From Boswellia sacra (taxonomy: Eukaryota; Streptophyta; Magnoliopsida; Sapindales; Burseraceae), in assembly GCA_013180625.2 (NCBI GenBank), contig SNVD02009519.1, forward strand, positions 1,302,001 through 1,366,000: DNA of 64,000 nt, given 5' to 3'. Both the position numbers and the translations under genes were made by a program. Positions 25,367 to 36,410 of the stretch are shown in pieces; position 1 is the first letter of the stretch; each line of letters starts with the position of its first letter. A model generated the notes under the pieces. That model made no database searches and was not told the DNA's origin. It saw only the letters and a list, made by a program, of their open reading frames with translations.

Positions 25367-25397
<31 letters not shown>

Positions 25398-26184
25398 ATT
25401 TTGCAAGATCTTGTTTCTTTCAAATTAAAAGATTCTACAATTGAAAGGATCTTTTAATCAATCTAGATTTTGATTTCGATAATAATAAAATTTCATATTA
25501 TTATTGATGGATTTTAATGTGGAAATATTTTTCTCTCAATGTCAAGAACTTTTAAAAGATAGAAAACCTAAATGAATCTGGTGTAGTGAAACGATACATG
25601 AAAGATTATGCCGATGAATATTTTAAAGAAGTTTCTTAACATGCAACGGTGTGTTTATCATATATACTTGAAACAATTTGGAGAATAATCCTTGACATGG
25701 CATCCATTATTATTGACATTATTTTGTCTCCACTAATTTTATTTAATTTTGTTTCTTCGTGAGATTACAGGAAGTATGGACCATATGTCGAATTTTCAAG
25801 CGCAATGTTTCATACAGAAAGTACACACCAGAATGGAGAGAGTCATCTTCTACCAAGCGTCATTCAATGGAATCAACCTCTAAAACATGTACTATGGAGT
25901 ACTCTAACAATGATCCGCAGGAGAGCTACATCAGTTTTGAAGCTCCTGTTGTTCATCAAACTAACAAGCTGAAATCCGTCGTAGTTGATCATCAAGTCAA
26001 TGAGAGCATTAACAACCAGTTACCTATACTAGAGCAGTTCAGCAGTAACATAGTGCAATCTCCACCTATGGCATCGTCTTCAAGCTTGCAGAATCCATAT
26101 GGGAATGATCAGTTGTTCACATATGAGAATTGGGATGAACTTAGATCAGTTGTGGAGTTTGCATTTGATTCTTCTCTTCCGTAA
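23811..26184 (+). CDS. NAC042: NAC-domain transcription factor, JUB1/NAC042-like
   Basis: Three exons (23811-24000, 24586-24899, 25771-26184) join in frame to 305 codons. The NAC domain shows its subdomains in order: [91 protein letters not shown] with HEFRLPS, then [11 protein letters not shown]. The intron positions are those usual for NAC genes. [13 protein letters not shown], the GIDKPVYS and [11 protein letters not shown] variants, and the C-terminal NWDELRSVV match the Arabidopsis NAC042/JUB1 group rather than the CUC or ATAF groups. Members are nuclear DNA-binding regulators of hydrogen peroxide, ageing and phytoalexin responses. The C-terminal third is serine- and asparagine-rich, as in activation regions. 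The ortholog assignment is by motif only. Confidence 0.93.
25132..25396. repeat. MITE-like inverted repeat between two (TA)n tracts in NAC intron 2
   Basis: (TA)n runs lie at about 25132-25169 and 25373-25396. Between them, about 35-bp arms (25241-25275 and 25321-25359) are reverse complements with some mismatches: ttgatct...caatggttgaga against tctcaactatt...gatcaatgg. The arrangement resembles a MITE inserted at TA. Terminal ends are unclear because of the flanking TA repeats. Confidence 0.5.
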
Positions 26185-29100
26185 GAAAGAATTTAGTAAG
26201 AACAACCTAGCAAATATATGATCACCAATCATGTCTCTGAATGCTACGCTTCAATAAATCATTGTTAGATATATATTTGTTTTCTTATAATCGCTGGTGA
26301 TTATCTATCTGGTTCACTTGGTAGATTTTTTAAACAAATATATAAACAGCAAAGTTTTATTGGACAAATGTACATTTTAAGTATGATGATATGGGATATT
26401 TATATGTATCGTCATATCGATGAATTTCTTTCTTCTTTTGTAGATAGATAGTTATGCTATTATTGTTTTAATATACAATAAACTTTTCTTTTTATTGTAA
26501 TAGATAGTACTTGACAGATTATATTAGGATGTATACTCTACTTTGGATTCTATAGTTAGTATTAATTAGAAAATTATGTTAGCTAGTATGAACTCTGCTT
26601 TAGTGTGGAAGCTAATATATATGGTGTGTGATTATATTCTCATTTTATCATGTTAATCCTTTTATTCTTTTTCATAATACATCAGTCTATTTTTTTATTT
26701 TATTTGTATATTCTATGATGCTGTTATATACGCGATTCTAGATCTTGTATATTTGTATGGCTTTCTTTTTCCTATGTTTATTGTTCTCGGTATAGACCAA
26801 TTGCTAGCTCTTGATGGTAATGGTTCTTAAAAGAGGGGAGCACAATATAATTATGAGGGTAAGAGTTCGTAAGGGAGAAGGAAAGAATGTATGTAGTAAA
26901 TGATAAGTATGAAGTAATTTTTTTTTTAACCAAATTAGGGTTATAATTTTGCTTAAATATTATATAAAAGAATATTTTGTTGGTCTATACTTAAAAGAAA
27001 AAAAAGATATATATATATATATATATATATATAATTGTGATCATGTATACTTTAGGTGGAAAAAGAAATTCAAGAAGCATATAAATTAGAAAACCATGAT
27101 ATATTTGCAGTCAGTAACCTGAAAAGATCAAAAGAGATCATGCTAGTAATCCAAATCCAAGGATAGTTGTGAATTTGAATTATTAAGAATCAATTTTATC
27201 GGTTTGGCTAATGGATTTTAAGGAGAAAATTCATCTAAAACTAAAAACCAAGTTAACTGCTAGATGACTTCGAGACCAAATCTATACCGCATCAGCATTA
27301 ACGCATCTAATATTGCAATTAGTTTAACTATTTAGCTTGCACTGCATTTACAATGTCCGCTGAGATTAAGATTTGTGAGACTGATTCCCGAGGGGAGTTT
27401 TGACCGCAAAGTGCTACTTGCGAGCGAAGAACTCGTCATTCTTGGACTGGGTCTATTTTGGAATTATACGGATGATATTTTATTATTACTCTTTAAGCAG
27501 TGGTGATCAAGGTGGCAGGATCAAATTTGTAAGCAGATTATTCTGGCACCGGATCCTTCAATTTCGGGAGCGAGGACACAACGGTGGTGAATCTGGTATT
27601 ATTGGTACCTTATTTTTATACAAATTTTGAGACCAAAATTTCGCACCTGGCTAGGAAGATAAAAATTTCTGCAAATGAGAAAAAAAAAAATAGAGGATCA
27701 GCCGGCAGATTATTGAGGATATTAGAGGACTAGCCGGCATGGTTATTTCTTTAAGACTCGCCAATGCTTAAATCAATGATGAAGAGGAACATAATTTAGG
27801 GGAGAGTGGGAAATAATTTGTACCTCATTTGATATAAATTTTGACTAATGGTAGCATACAGGAATATGGCAATTCTAGGTAGCTAGTCTTTAGCAAACGT
27901 TAGATTATTCATCTAAGGGGCGATTATTGAGAGCCGATAGTTGAGCCACAGGGCCACAAATATATATGTTCGTTGTATAGATATGAAGCTAAAGAGATAT
28001 CTATCTTTTTTCTTCATTATAACTCAATCATACAATTATGGATGTCTTCATGGTTAATTTTATGTGTAGGTGTATATATATATATATATATATATATAAA
28101 GATCAATAGGCAAACGATAATGGAAGAATAATCTTACATTTTTGGATCATATCCCAATTTTTTACGTTAACTAATTTTTCTTTTCGTGATTATTAATCTA
28201 TCAAGTATAATATGTATATAGTAAGAGTAGAGCTAATGTGTCCTAAAAAATACATTGATATCTCAAAAAACTATCTAGATCCATTTTAGTTGTCATTTTA
28301 TTCAATTATTTTTAAATAACAATTACTTTTCTCGACAAAATATAATTATTGATGGCAACGATAACCATTTTTTAAATAAATTATATGGTTTTAAAAGGTT
28401 GAGTTTTTTTTTTTTTGTAACCAAAAGTTAAAAAATAATGTGATATCACATTATGATAAATCAATAAGATAAAATAAATAAATAGAGAGATAGCTATAGT
28501 TAGCACTAATGTACAATTGTTGGTATATAAAAGTAGTTTTCATAACAATATTGGGATAAAAACACTACACCAAAAGTGATGGGATATTAGGGTTTTCCCA
28601 ATATGTGCTAATGCAAGTTTCAAAATGTAGTTTTTGACTTTGTACACTACCCTATCCGTGTGTTGTTGAAATGAAAGTCTGCATAATATTTTAACACTAC
28701 AACAATTTTACTACATAATAAGTGTTCCATCATCTCTATATTTAATATATCATACCTGTTAAATAACTTAAACAATGTATTTTACTAAAATGATATTCAT
28801 AAAATATTGTGATACTGATATCTAATTTATTGATATAACTTATTTGTTTGTCTAGGGTTTTGTTATTTCACATTCTAATATCATATTGTAAAACGTCTGA
28901 AAGTTTACAATAATTTTTTAACCACATAACTTTACTATTTACCGTTATAGTTTATAATGGAGTTGTACCTTATTAAATAATACAAGGGTTAATTACCTGA
29001 TAATAATAACTGTAATATAACCACAACTTATTAATAAAATAGTAGTATTACAAATATGAAAAGTTACTCCATATATATAACAATATAACACATGCCTTTC

Positions 29101-29255
29101 ATTGTTTATCAAAAGCCCAAAAAGAAGAGGGAGGTCCGGAGGATGCACATACCATTGTGAGAATATCAAATATGAGTACAAGCGAAGAATATGAAATCAA
29201 ACTTGCATTGGAAGAGAAGAAAGATGATCTAAGAAAAAGTAATTATCCATATAAA
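26185..29255. other. Intergenic AT-rich region with microsatellites
   Basis: This follows the NAC gene. (TA)n runs occur at about 27006-27032 and 28073-28097. A CACTA-like motif (cactacaccaaaa) is at about 28563, without a partner end that I could find. A 76-codon open frame near 27400-27630 has no recognisable domain. No gene can be supported. Confidence 0.5.
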
Positions 29256-29259
29256 CGGT

Positions 29260-30885
29260 GACGGAGGCAGAAAAAATAATTTAACGGGGCAAATAAAAAC
29301 ATTGGTTGAAAATATAAAAACCTAGTTATAACTAAGAAAAAGATTAATTTATACAAATGAAATAGAAGTAAAGACGGTTACTAAATTCTTTTGTTCATGC
29401 ACCCTTCATTGTTGTTTAAAATTTATCTTATGAGCTAAAAATTAGTAAGAAATAAAACAAATTTAATAAAATAATAATGTAAAAATGAAAACTTAAGAGG
29501 ATTAATTTGTAAAAATGTTAAAAATTATAGAAGTTTTAAAATTTTAAAAAAGCAGAATTTATGAGAATCTCAAAATTTTAGAAGTTCTTAAAATTTTGAG
29601 AAGGGGCACTGCGTTGTGGCGTCATGTCGCTTGGCCACTGCATATAAATGAGATCAGAGTTGCAGAGGAAGATTAAGAGAAGGTTGTGGAGGAAAGTACA
29701 GGAAAGAAGCTGAAAAGAAGAAAGAGAAGATGCGCCTGTAGACCAGACTAATGAACCCAAAGAATTTGGCTTGTCCAACGCTCAGAAATTCAAGGGGTTT
29801 TGATGAAAAGAAAGGGCAAGTGTTTGTTTTTTTATATTCTTTTCCTGCTGTATGACTAACAGCAGCAGCCGCGAAACAGTGGTTGAGCACTCCCTAGAGC
29901 GCGAGGCATTTGTCAGGGTTGAACACTCTTATGTAAATTACTACTAATATTTCTAACTCTGACGAAGTAAATTTATTTCTTAATCTTCGATCCTTAAAAT
30001 TTTTAAAATATACATCAATTGCACTGTTTCTATATAATAATACGACATTTTTATTTATTCAAGACCTACCAAAGAATATTATTCATAAGAATCATAACAA
30101 ATTAAACAGAAGTTTATCCTTTCTTCACATACAAAAATAATAACAATAATAACAAACAACTGAAAATTTAAATAATAATAATAATAGTGCCTTGGGTATT
30201 ATTCATAAAAATAACTAACAAAGTATTATCCGAATCAACACTATTTCTCTCCCACTGAGTCCAACGTGAGTTCTTTCTTTTTTTTTTTTTGGGTCACAGA
30301 AAAGTTTTAATGGTCCATCTCAGCTTTATTAATTTCACTTTTCCCTCAAAACTTATAAATATAGTATACAATCCCTTTCTATAAAATATGTTAACCTTTA
30401 GTTCAACAAACTCATTATTTAAAATATAAAACTACGTTATCTAAATTATTTAACTTGGTCTACCGACTTATATATATTAAAACTTCTTTTTCTTTATATA
30501 ATTTACATTCAATGTTAGTTAAACAATAAATACTTTTGATTTATGAAATTAACTTGCAATTAACTATTTGTTTTTAACATATCACTTTAAAAAAAAAAAG
30601 CAAATTGATTATTCTTTGATTATTATCAAGTTTATCATCAATTGAAATTAACTACATGGCATACATTTTAGTATTATGTTCTTAAAAATAAAAGTTAATT
30701 ACAAAAAGAGACAAGTTATAAAATAAATATGTAATCTTAATTACTTTTTTATTGGTTATCAAATATTAAGTATAAAATATTTTAATAGATAAATATTTAT
30801 TAAAAATTCTATTTATTATATATTTTGTTTTTTATTACATTCAAAAATGCCCCCTGATTTATTTTTCTGGCTCCGTCACTGCTCC
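29260..30885. mobile_element. Possible non-autonomous TIR transposon (~1.6 kb)
   Basis: The left end reads ggtgacggaggcagaaaaaa and then a G-rich acggggcaaat. The right end, read in reverse complement, is agtgacggagccagaaaaat followed by caggggggc. The ~45-bp ends are thus similar inverted repeats, like those of the smaller element at 55425-55960. I could not find a convincing target duplication, so the borders are uncertain. The interior (about 29580-29930) is less AT-rich but contains no recognisable domain. Confidence 0.45.
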
Positions 30886-33800
30886 CACTGTATCTTAAAA
30901 TCCGTTAAAATAACGGAAAAATTAAGAGAATCTTCTTGTCTTTTTCTCATACAGCTTTGGCTTTCGCTCGCATTTTTCCTTAACGATTCCTCTTCCTTTC
31001 CTCCACCGTATCTTCGCTTCCTCACCGACGGCTGAAACGTCGCTGCAAGAAGGAAGCCGGCGCCGGCGGCCAGTTGCAGTGAGAGATCTGTTTTGTGTTG
31101 AACCGAACTGAGTACCAAAACTGTAAGCATTTGGCTCTTCTAACTTGTATTTTGGCGTTTCTAGATCAGCTGAGAAACATATATGTAAACGAAAGCTTGT
31201 GCCAATGAAACAACCAATTAAGAGAGGACATTTATGGAACTTAAGCCATCGCTGATTTCTTTCTAATTTCGTTCTGTGAGCTCATTTTAACTGCTTTAAG
31301 TTACAAATTTTGAATTTTTATGTCATTTTCTGAGCAGATGGTGAATCGATACTGGACCGTTTTGTATTTGTGCTTCCGTGGCCTGCTGCAGTTCTGGACG
31401 CCAGTGCTGGTGATATTGATTCTCTCTATAGGTTCAATTGTGTTTTAAAAAATAATAATAACAACAATAAACAAATAGAAATATTTATTTTTATTCTTAA
31501 TTTTTATAGGGTTCATAGATATATTTTCATTAACTTCGTTACATTTTGACATTGCAATTTCAAAAATAATGTGTTTTGCTTTCTATGTGTGACTCCCCTG
31601 CTGGCTGACGGGTACACTTTTTGTTTGGGTTAACACACTTTTTTGTACTTCTCAATCAATGCTTGAAAGCCCATTTTTATTGCTAGTTAGGGAGTTTGAT
31701 CTGAACTCAAAACTTTAACCTCCCTGATAGCTTGGATTTTATATAACTCCTGATAAATGACTGAACACTCAGCTGGAAAAATGAAAGGATTTATAGGAAT
31801 CATAGCTCTTTCGAGAGAAGTCCATTTTAGCTACCTTTTAATATGTTTCTTGGCTTTTTCAATTGTTTTTTTTTCTATTTTTATTTAATTGAATCTATGT
31901 TCTTGTTGGCAAAGATTCTCCAGAGCATATACCCGAAGGCCTTCCTCAACCAATATGTTAACGGCATTAGAAGTAATTTGTTCTACTGAATTATATTGTT
32001 TTGTGGTCTTTTCAGATCTTGAAATTAGTTTATTACTTTTTACTTATAATTGAAATTTCTTATGTAATTGGATTGATGAGATCCTCGTATTTCAAATTCT
32101 AAAGATGGTGCGGCATGTTTGGATCAGGTTGACCTATGTCAAAAACTGGATGTTTTGGCGGGTCCACGGTACACACAAGAACCTTGGTGGACGCAATAGA
32201 TTGTTACAAGTGATAGCTATTGCAATTCTATGGTTGACAGAGGAGAGAGGTAGAGATGTACTTGGTGATGGACCTGTTGCCCTTCAAGCGTGTATGTGGT
32301 ACTCAGGTTTGCTGTTCTACCCACTTTATTCTTCATTTTAATCTTTCTTTGGAGTTGTTTCAAAATTTATTTACACTTATCTTACTTTGCTTTCTGATAT
32401 GTTTAAATAGGAGCAACTTCTATGGTTACTCTGTGTCAACCTTCGAATGCATTATTAGCTTTCTTTTTTCATTCTTCTGCATTATAGATTGAGTGTAAAA
32501 CACATTGAGAATATATACTATGAATAATCCACTTTTTAGCATATCTAAGGGTTTTTATCACTGAATTTCTGGCTGCGGAGTATCGTTTCTCACAGTCAGA
32601 AGGCTTACTATTGTTTTCTCCTTACACTGGTTGATTTTCATATATGACATATTATGTATTACTTGGGTGTTCCCATTCATATTTGCACATTTTGCTGGTA
32701 TCATCCACTTTCATACTGGGCAGAATTGCATTGGGTAGTTCGTTGCCCAACAGTTAACAGACAGGGTGTAATTAATTTCTTTTGTAGCGGGCAGACTTTT
32801 CCCAGTTCAAGACAGATTGGAAAATTATCAACGAATTGGCTGGAGCAGGACTAGAGTCCCTGTTCCTTCTTTTCTTTATTTTTTTCCTTTTCCCTTTAAT
32901 GACCACAGATCCTCCGCCCACTCCTCATGCAGAAATACTAAGTAATTGGAATCTTCCTCAAAGGTTTGTGTTTGAGGAATTTATCTATAATTAAATCTTT
33001 TACTCCAAAAGAATCAGATCTGACTAACCGGGCTGTCCATGGGAGACTAAATATTTGAGCCCTTACAATTAGGACAAAAGAAAAAACAGAGCATTATCTT
33101 TTCAATGTAGAACTGATCAGGTATTCCACCACATCCAAAAGCCCAGAATAGAGTTCCTTCGTCACTACTGTTATGTTAGTTTCTTAGTTTATGTACTAAT
33201 TAACACTCCAAATATATCTGAAGACATCTTGCTTATATATGAAATAATAAACTTGTGTACCTCTCGAAGATATTGTCCTGTGTATAACATGTCCAAGCCA
33301 TACAGGTTTATGTTATAATTTTCAATGTGGTAAATGTAGAAATATATTATTTCTTTCAGGAAAATTTTAAATTTTAGAACAACATTTAATCTCCACTGTT
33401 TGATGGAGGAAAAGAAAGAAAATGAATGATTCTAATAAAAACGATAATTATAATGCGCCAGTCCTAGTCTTTGGCACACCACTATGAGGTTTCAGTGTTA
33501 ACTCCTTTCCAGGCTTAAGCTTGTGCTGCTGTGCAAATTTCATGAATTTGGCCCCTTATTACCCAAACCCACGCACCGGCAACACAGAACTCTCACCATT
33601 CTCTATGGGTAGTTCTAGTTCCCCCTATCATAGTCAATAATTTCTATTCTTCATGTTTGCGTATTGTTCTCATTCATGTTCTTTGAGCATTTTCTTCTTT
33701 TTTTTTTCTTTTTTTAGTGCAAGAACGAATTCTTACTTTGATGTCCAATTAAATTGCAGCATTGAGGACTTGGCAGAGAAATTAGACTACTCATCTGCAG

Positions 33801-34589
33801 TGGTATTACTTGGTTCTTCACTCATGCTTGCCATAACTAGAAGTTTCAATGTGAAACATGAGGCTGCTATAGTCGTGGTCGCTGCTCCACTGCTAGCTTT
33901 CGTTTCTACCCATATATTGTCCCTCAACTTCTATAAACTAGATTGAGGTATCAGATCTCTCCTATATATTTTCATTTTCTTGCGAATGTTTATCGTACCA
34001 ATTATTCAATAAAGGATAGGTTCTACACTAGTTACATTGCCCATAAGAAAAAACACAAAAAAATAAAAAATAAAAAAAACTGGCAGTAGTAACTGGTAAA
34101 ATAATCCTAAGGCCGTAACCGTCCAACCCCAAGAATTATATACCTTAATTTCCGTAAACTGTAAGATAATATAGTGTGAGAACTCTTCCTCTATATCTAA
34201 TTCATTTTTCTGATGGTATATACTCTGATGCAAACAGAAAATAACGTTTAATTATGGCCAATACTAGAGACAATAAGGGACTAATCTTACTCCAAACTGT
34301 TGTCATCATTGTTTATTAAGGAGGAATCAAAGAAATACCTCAGACCAGTAAATATAAATAGAAAAAACTAGTATTTTAGTGCTCAACCGATTACACTGAA
34401 AGGATGTCCCTTTTATACCACCAACTTATAATAGTCTTTCAGGTGACTTTAAAGTTTCTAGAGCACACATAAGAGCCCTCAAATTTTCCTAGACTTCATT
34501 ATGGATCATACTACGTACGGTACTATTATAACTTGTAAGTCAGTGTACAAAAGTTAAAAGTACAATTTTTATGTACTTATTTACAAATT

Positions 34590-35020
34590 TTTTAAATAAG
34601 CGTATAAAAATTGTAAATGAGTTTTTTAAAGTTGTAAATGAATATGTAACTTATTCACAACTTTTATTGTTGGGACTATGAACCTCCCAAAACTCTACAT
34701 TATATGGATTTTACCTAAAAGGTCTCATACCAATAGAGTGCTTGTCCATACTTATATACCTATGATCTTCCCTATGTCTAGCACATCCAACAATCCCCCC
34801 TCAAACAAAGGACAATACTATTCTATATTTTTTTCTTTTTTCGAGCCTTATTTTTCTTTTTCCGAGTCTCCCCTCAAATAATCATCCATTCGTCTGCTTC
34901 ATCGAGGCCTTGGTTATTCTCTTGGCTTAGTCTGGGTCTAAGCTCTGATACCACTTTTATACACGCATTTATAATTTTTATAAACTCATTTATAATTTTT
35001 ATACAATTTAAAAAATTGAT
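34590..35020. repeat. Inverted repeats flanking the TRIM remnant
   Basis: The left flank (about 34590-34650) contains aattttttaaataagcgtat and aaaaattgtaaatgag. The right flank (about 34955-35018), reverse-complemented, contains aattttttaaattgtataaa and aaattataaatgagt. The match extends about 60 bp with mismatches. Confidence 0.6.
34668..34953 (-). mobile_element. TRIM retrotransposon remnant: one LTR, polypurine tract, internal region and tRNA-Met primer site
   Basis: On the minus strand, 34953-34942 reads TGGTATCAGAGC, the usual plant initiator-Met primer binding site. 34668-34792 is a 125-bp segment with ends TGTTGGGA and ATCCAACA, fitting a tiny LTR. Beside it (34793-34805), the minus strand is GTTTGAGGGGGGA, a polypurine tract. 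The element is therefore oriented leftwards, with 3' LTR, tract, ~150-bp non-coding interior and primer site. The 5' LTR that should follow at 34954 is missing. Sizes match terminal-repeat retrotransposons in miniature. Confidence 0.8.
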
Positions 35021-35794
35021 ATATCGATATATCAACTGTACCATAACCACACTCTCGATATACATACATTGACAATATATTCCCAATACTATTTAACACA
35101 CGCAAAGTTTGCAGAAAAAATAGATTGTAAAATATCTTTTGCAGTAGGTGTACATGTACGCCTGGGAAACAATAAAAAGTTCGAGTTCGAAGTGACTGAT
35201 GACACGTCCCAACACTAATGTTGGCTATGGTTTGTGAGACATGGACCCAGTTACCCTAGCCACTCAACTTGTTAGTCAAACCAGATTACTTTCTGAGATA
35301 AGCACACTTGAGTGAGATTTGAGCCACTGTCTATTTTGTTTATTATGCATTAAAAGTGCACTAGTACTTCTTTTTTCAGTTTTCAAGATCCTATAATGAC
35401 ACACCATAGAGAAATATTAATCTATATATCACATATATTTTTTTTATATTACCCTTCTATTGATTACAGCATTTAGTTTTCTGATCATGTTAGTGAAGCT
35501 AATTTGACAGCGTCTTGGACATTTTACACGATGGAACATGGAAAGTTCATAATTTATATTGTCATGGTAGTGGCTCAGCTTCTCATCATCTGGACGATTT
35601 GGGCTGCTGTCACTTGGCATTCTCTTGTGATCGATGTTGGGCTTGGAGGTAGTCTGGCCATTATGCTGTTAGAAATTTGCGATTTCCCTTTAATGTCCAT
35701 GCTTTCTGGCATACAGCTAATATTCTGCTTACCTACGTAATTGGTGGGGTTTCATAGGGATGACTCTAAAGAGTTCTAAACCTCCAACCTCCTT

Positions 35795-36410
35795 AAGAAG
35801 GTAAAATAGCTAGCTTTCTCTAAAGTTAAACTAAAGATGCTACAGGAAATATTCATTCTTTTTTCGTTTGAAAATATGCAGTTTGAAACTTTCTTTCATT
35901 TGCGTCTGTGGAGATGGGATTGTGACATGAAAATATAGTCCTAACAATGACTTCTTTAATTTTGACAGCTTGATCTGTAATATGTATATTATATTGAGGT
36001 TTGGAACGTCTTGGTGTATATAGACATGCATGCACTACAAGTTAACTAAGGGGAGATAACTCATGATTGGTTGCATATGCATGTGAGGGAGGCTGCTGTG
36101 TCAACATTCAACTCGTTCTCTATATTGTTTGACAATTCCACATTGATCATTAGTTGGCATCTACATTTGTCGTTCATATGATCATAACACGTGACTTCAT
36201 CATGTGCACAGAACCATGAAGCCGGCCACTTTCTTATTATTCAAGTTGAAACTGTCGCAAGTCCCCACCTAACCTGTAAGTTTCTCCTTTTGCACATTAA
36301 ATTCGTCTTCCTTGTTTTCTTTTTGAGCATTAAAGTTTCCTCCTCAAGCTCAACAACATAAACCCTTCACTCTTGTCAAGGCAAACCGACAGACTTTCAC
36401 CATTGCTAAC
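35795..36410 (+). promoter_or_regulatory. Upstream region of the GT47 gene
   Basis: About 600 bp separate the Per1-like remnant from the GT47 start. It is less AT-rich near the gene, with a CA-rich leader (ctcaacaacataaacccttc) just before the ATG. No clear TATA box was assigned. Confidence 0.35.

Larger units (their letters stand above)
31338..35790 (+). pseudogene. Per1/PGAP3-like gene, degenerate but intron-containing
   Basis: Exon remnants resemble plant Per1-like proteins, membrane enzymes of GPI-anchor lipid remodelling in the ER/Golgi. 31338-31431 starts MVNRYW; after a one-base loss the frame would give LDASAGDIDSLYR. 32105-32306 contains YTQEPW, a diverged Cys-rich part and GDGPV, then PFKRV in another frame; stop codons lie at about 32191 and 32245. 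33760-33944 gives EKLDYSSAVVLLGSSLMLAI and THILSLNFYKLD followed by TGA. About 35530-35790 gives VAQLLIIWTIWAAVT, AIMLLEICDFP and a frameshifted HTANILLTYV block with the final DDS. The exon for the middle membrane segments was not found. Stops and shifts occur in several exons, so no working product is expected. Retained introns show that it arose by DNA duplication or in-place decay, not retrocopying. Confidence 0.85.

Noticed and set aside
27400..27630. 76-codon open frame with somewhat higher GC
   Set aside because: It lacks an ATG start and any recognisable motif; possibly transposon debris.
28563..28575. cactacaccaaaa, like a CACTA transposon terminus
   Set aside because: No inverted partner or 3-bp duplication was found; the motif is short enough to occur by chance.
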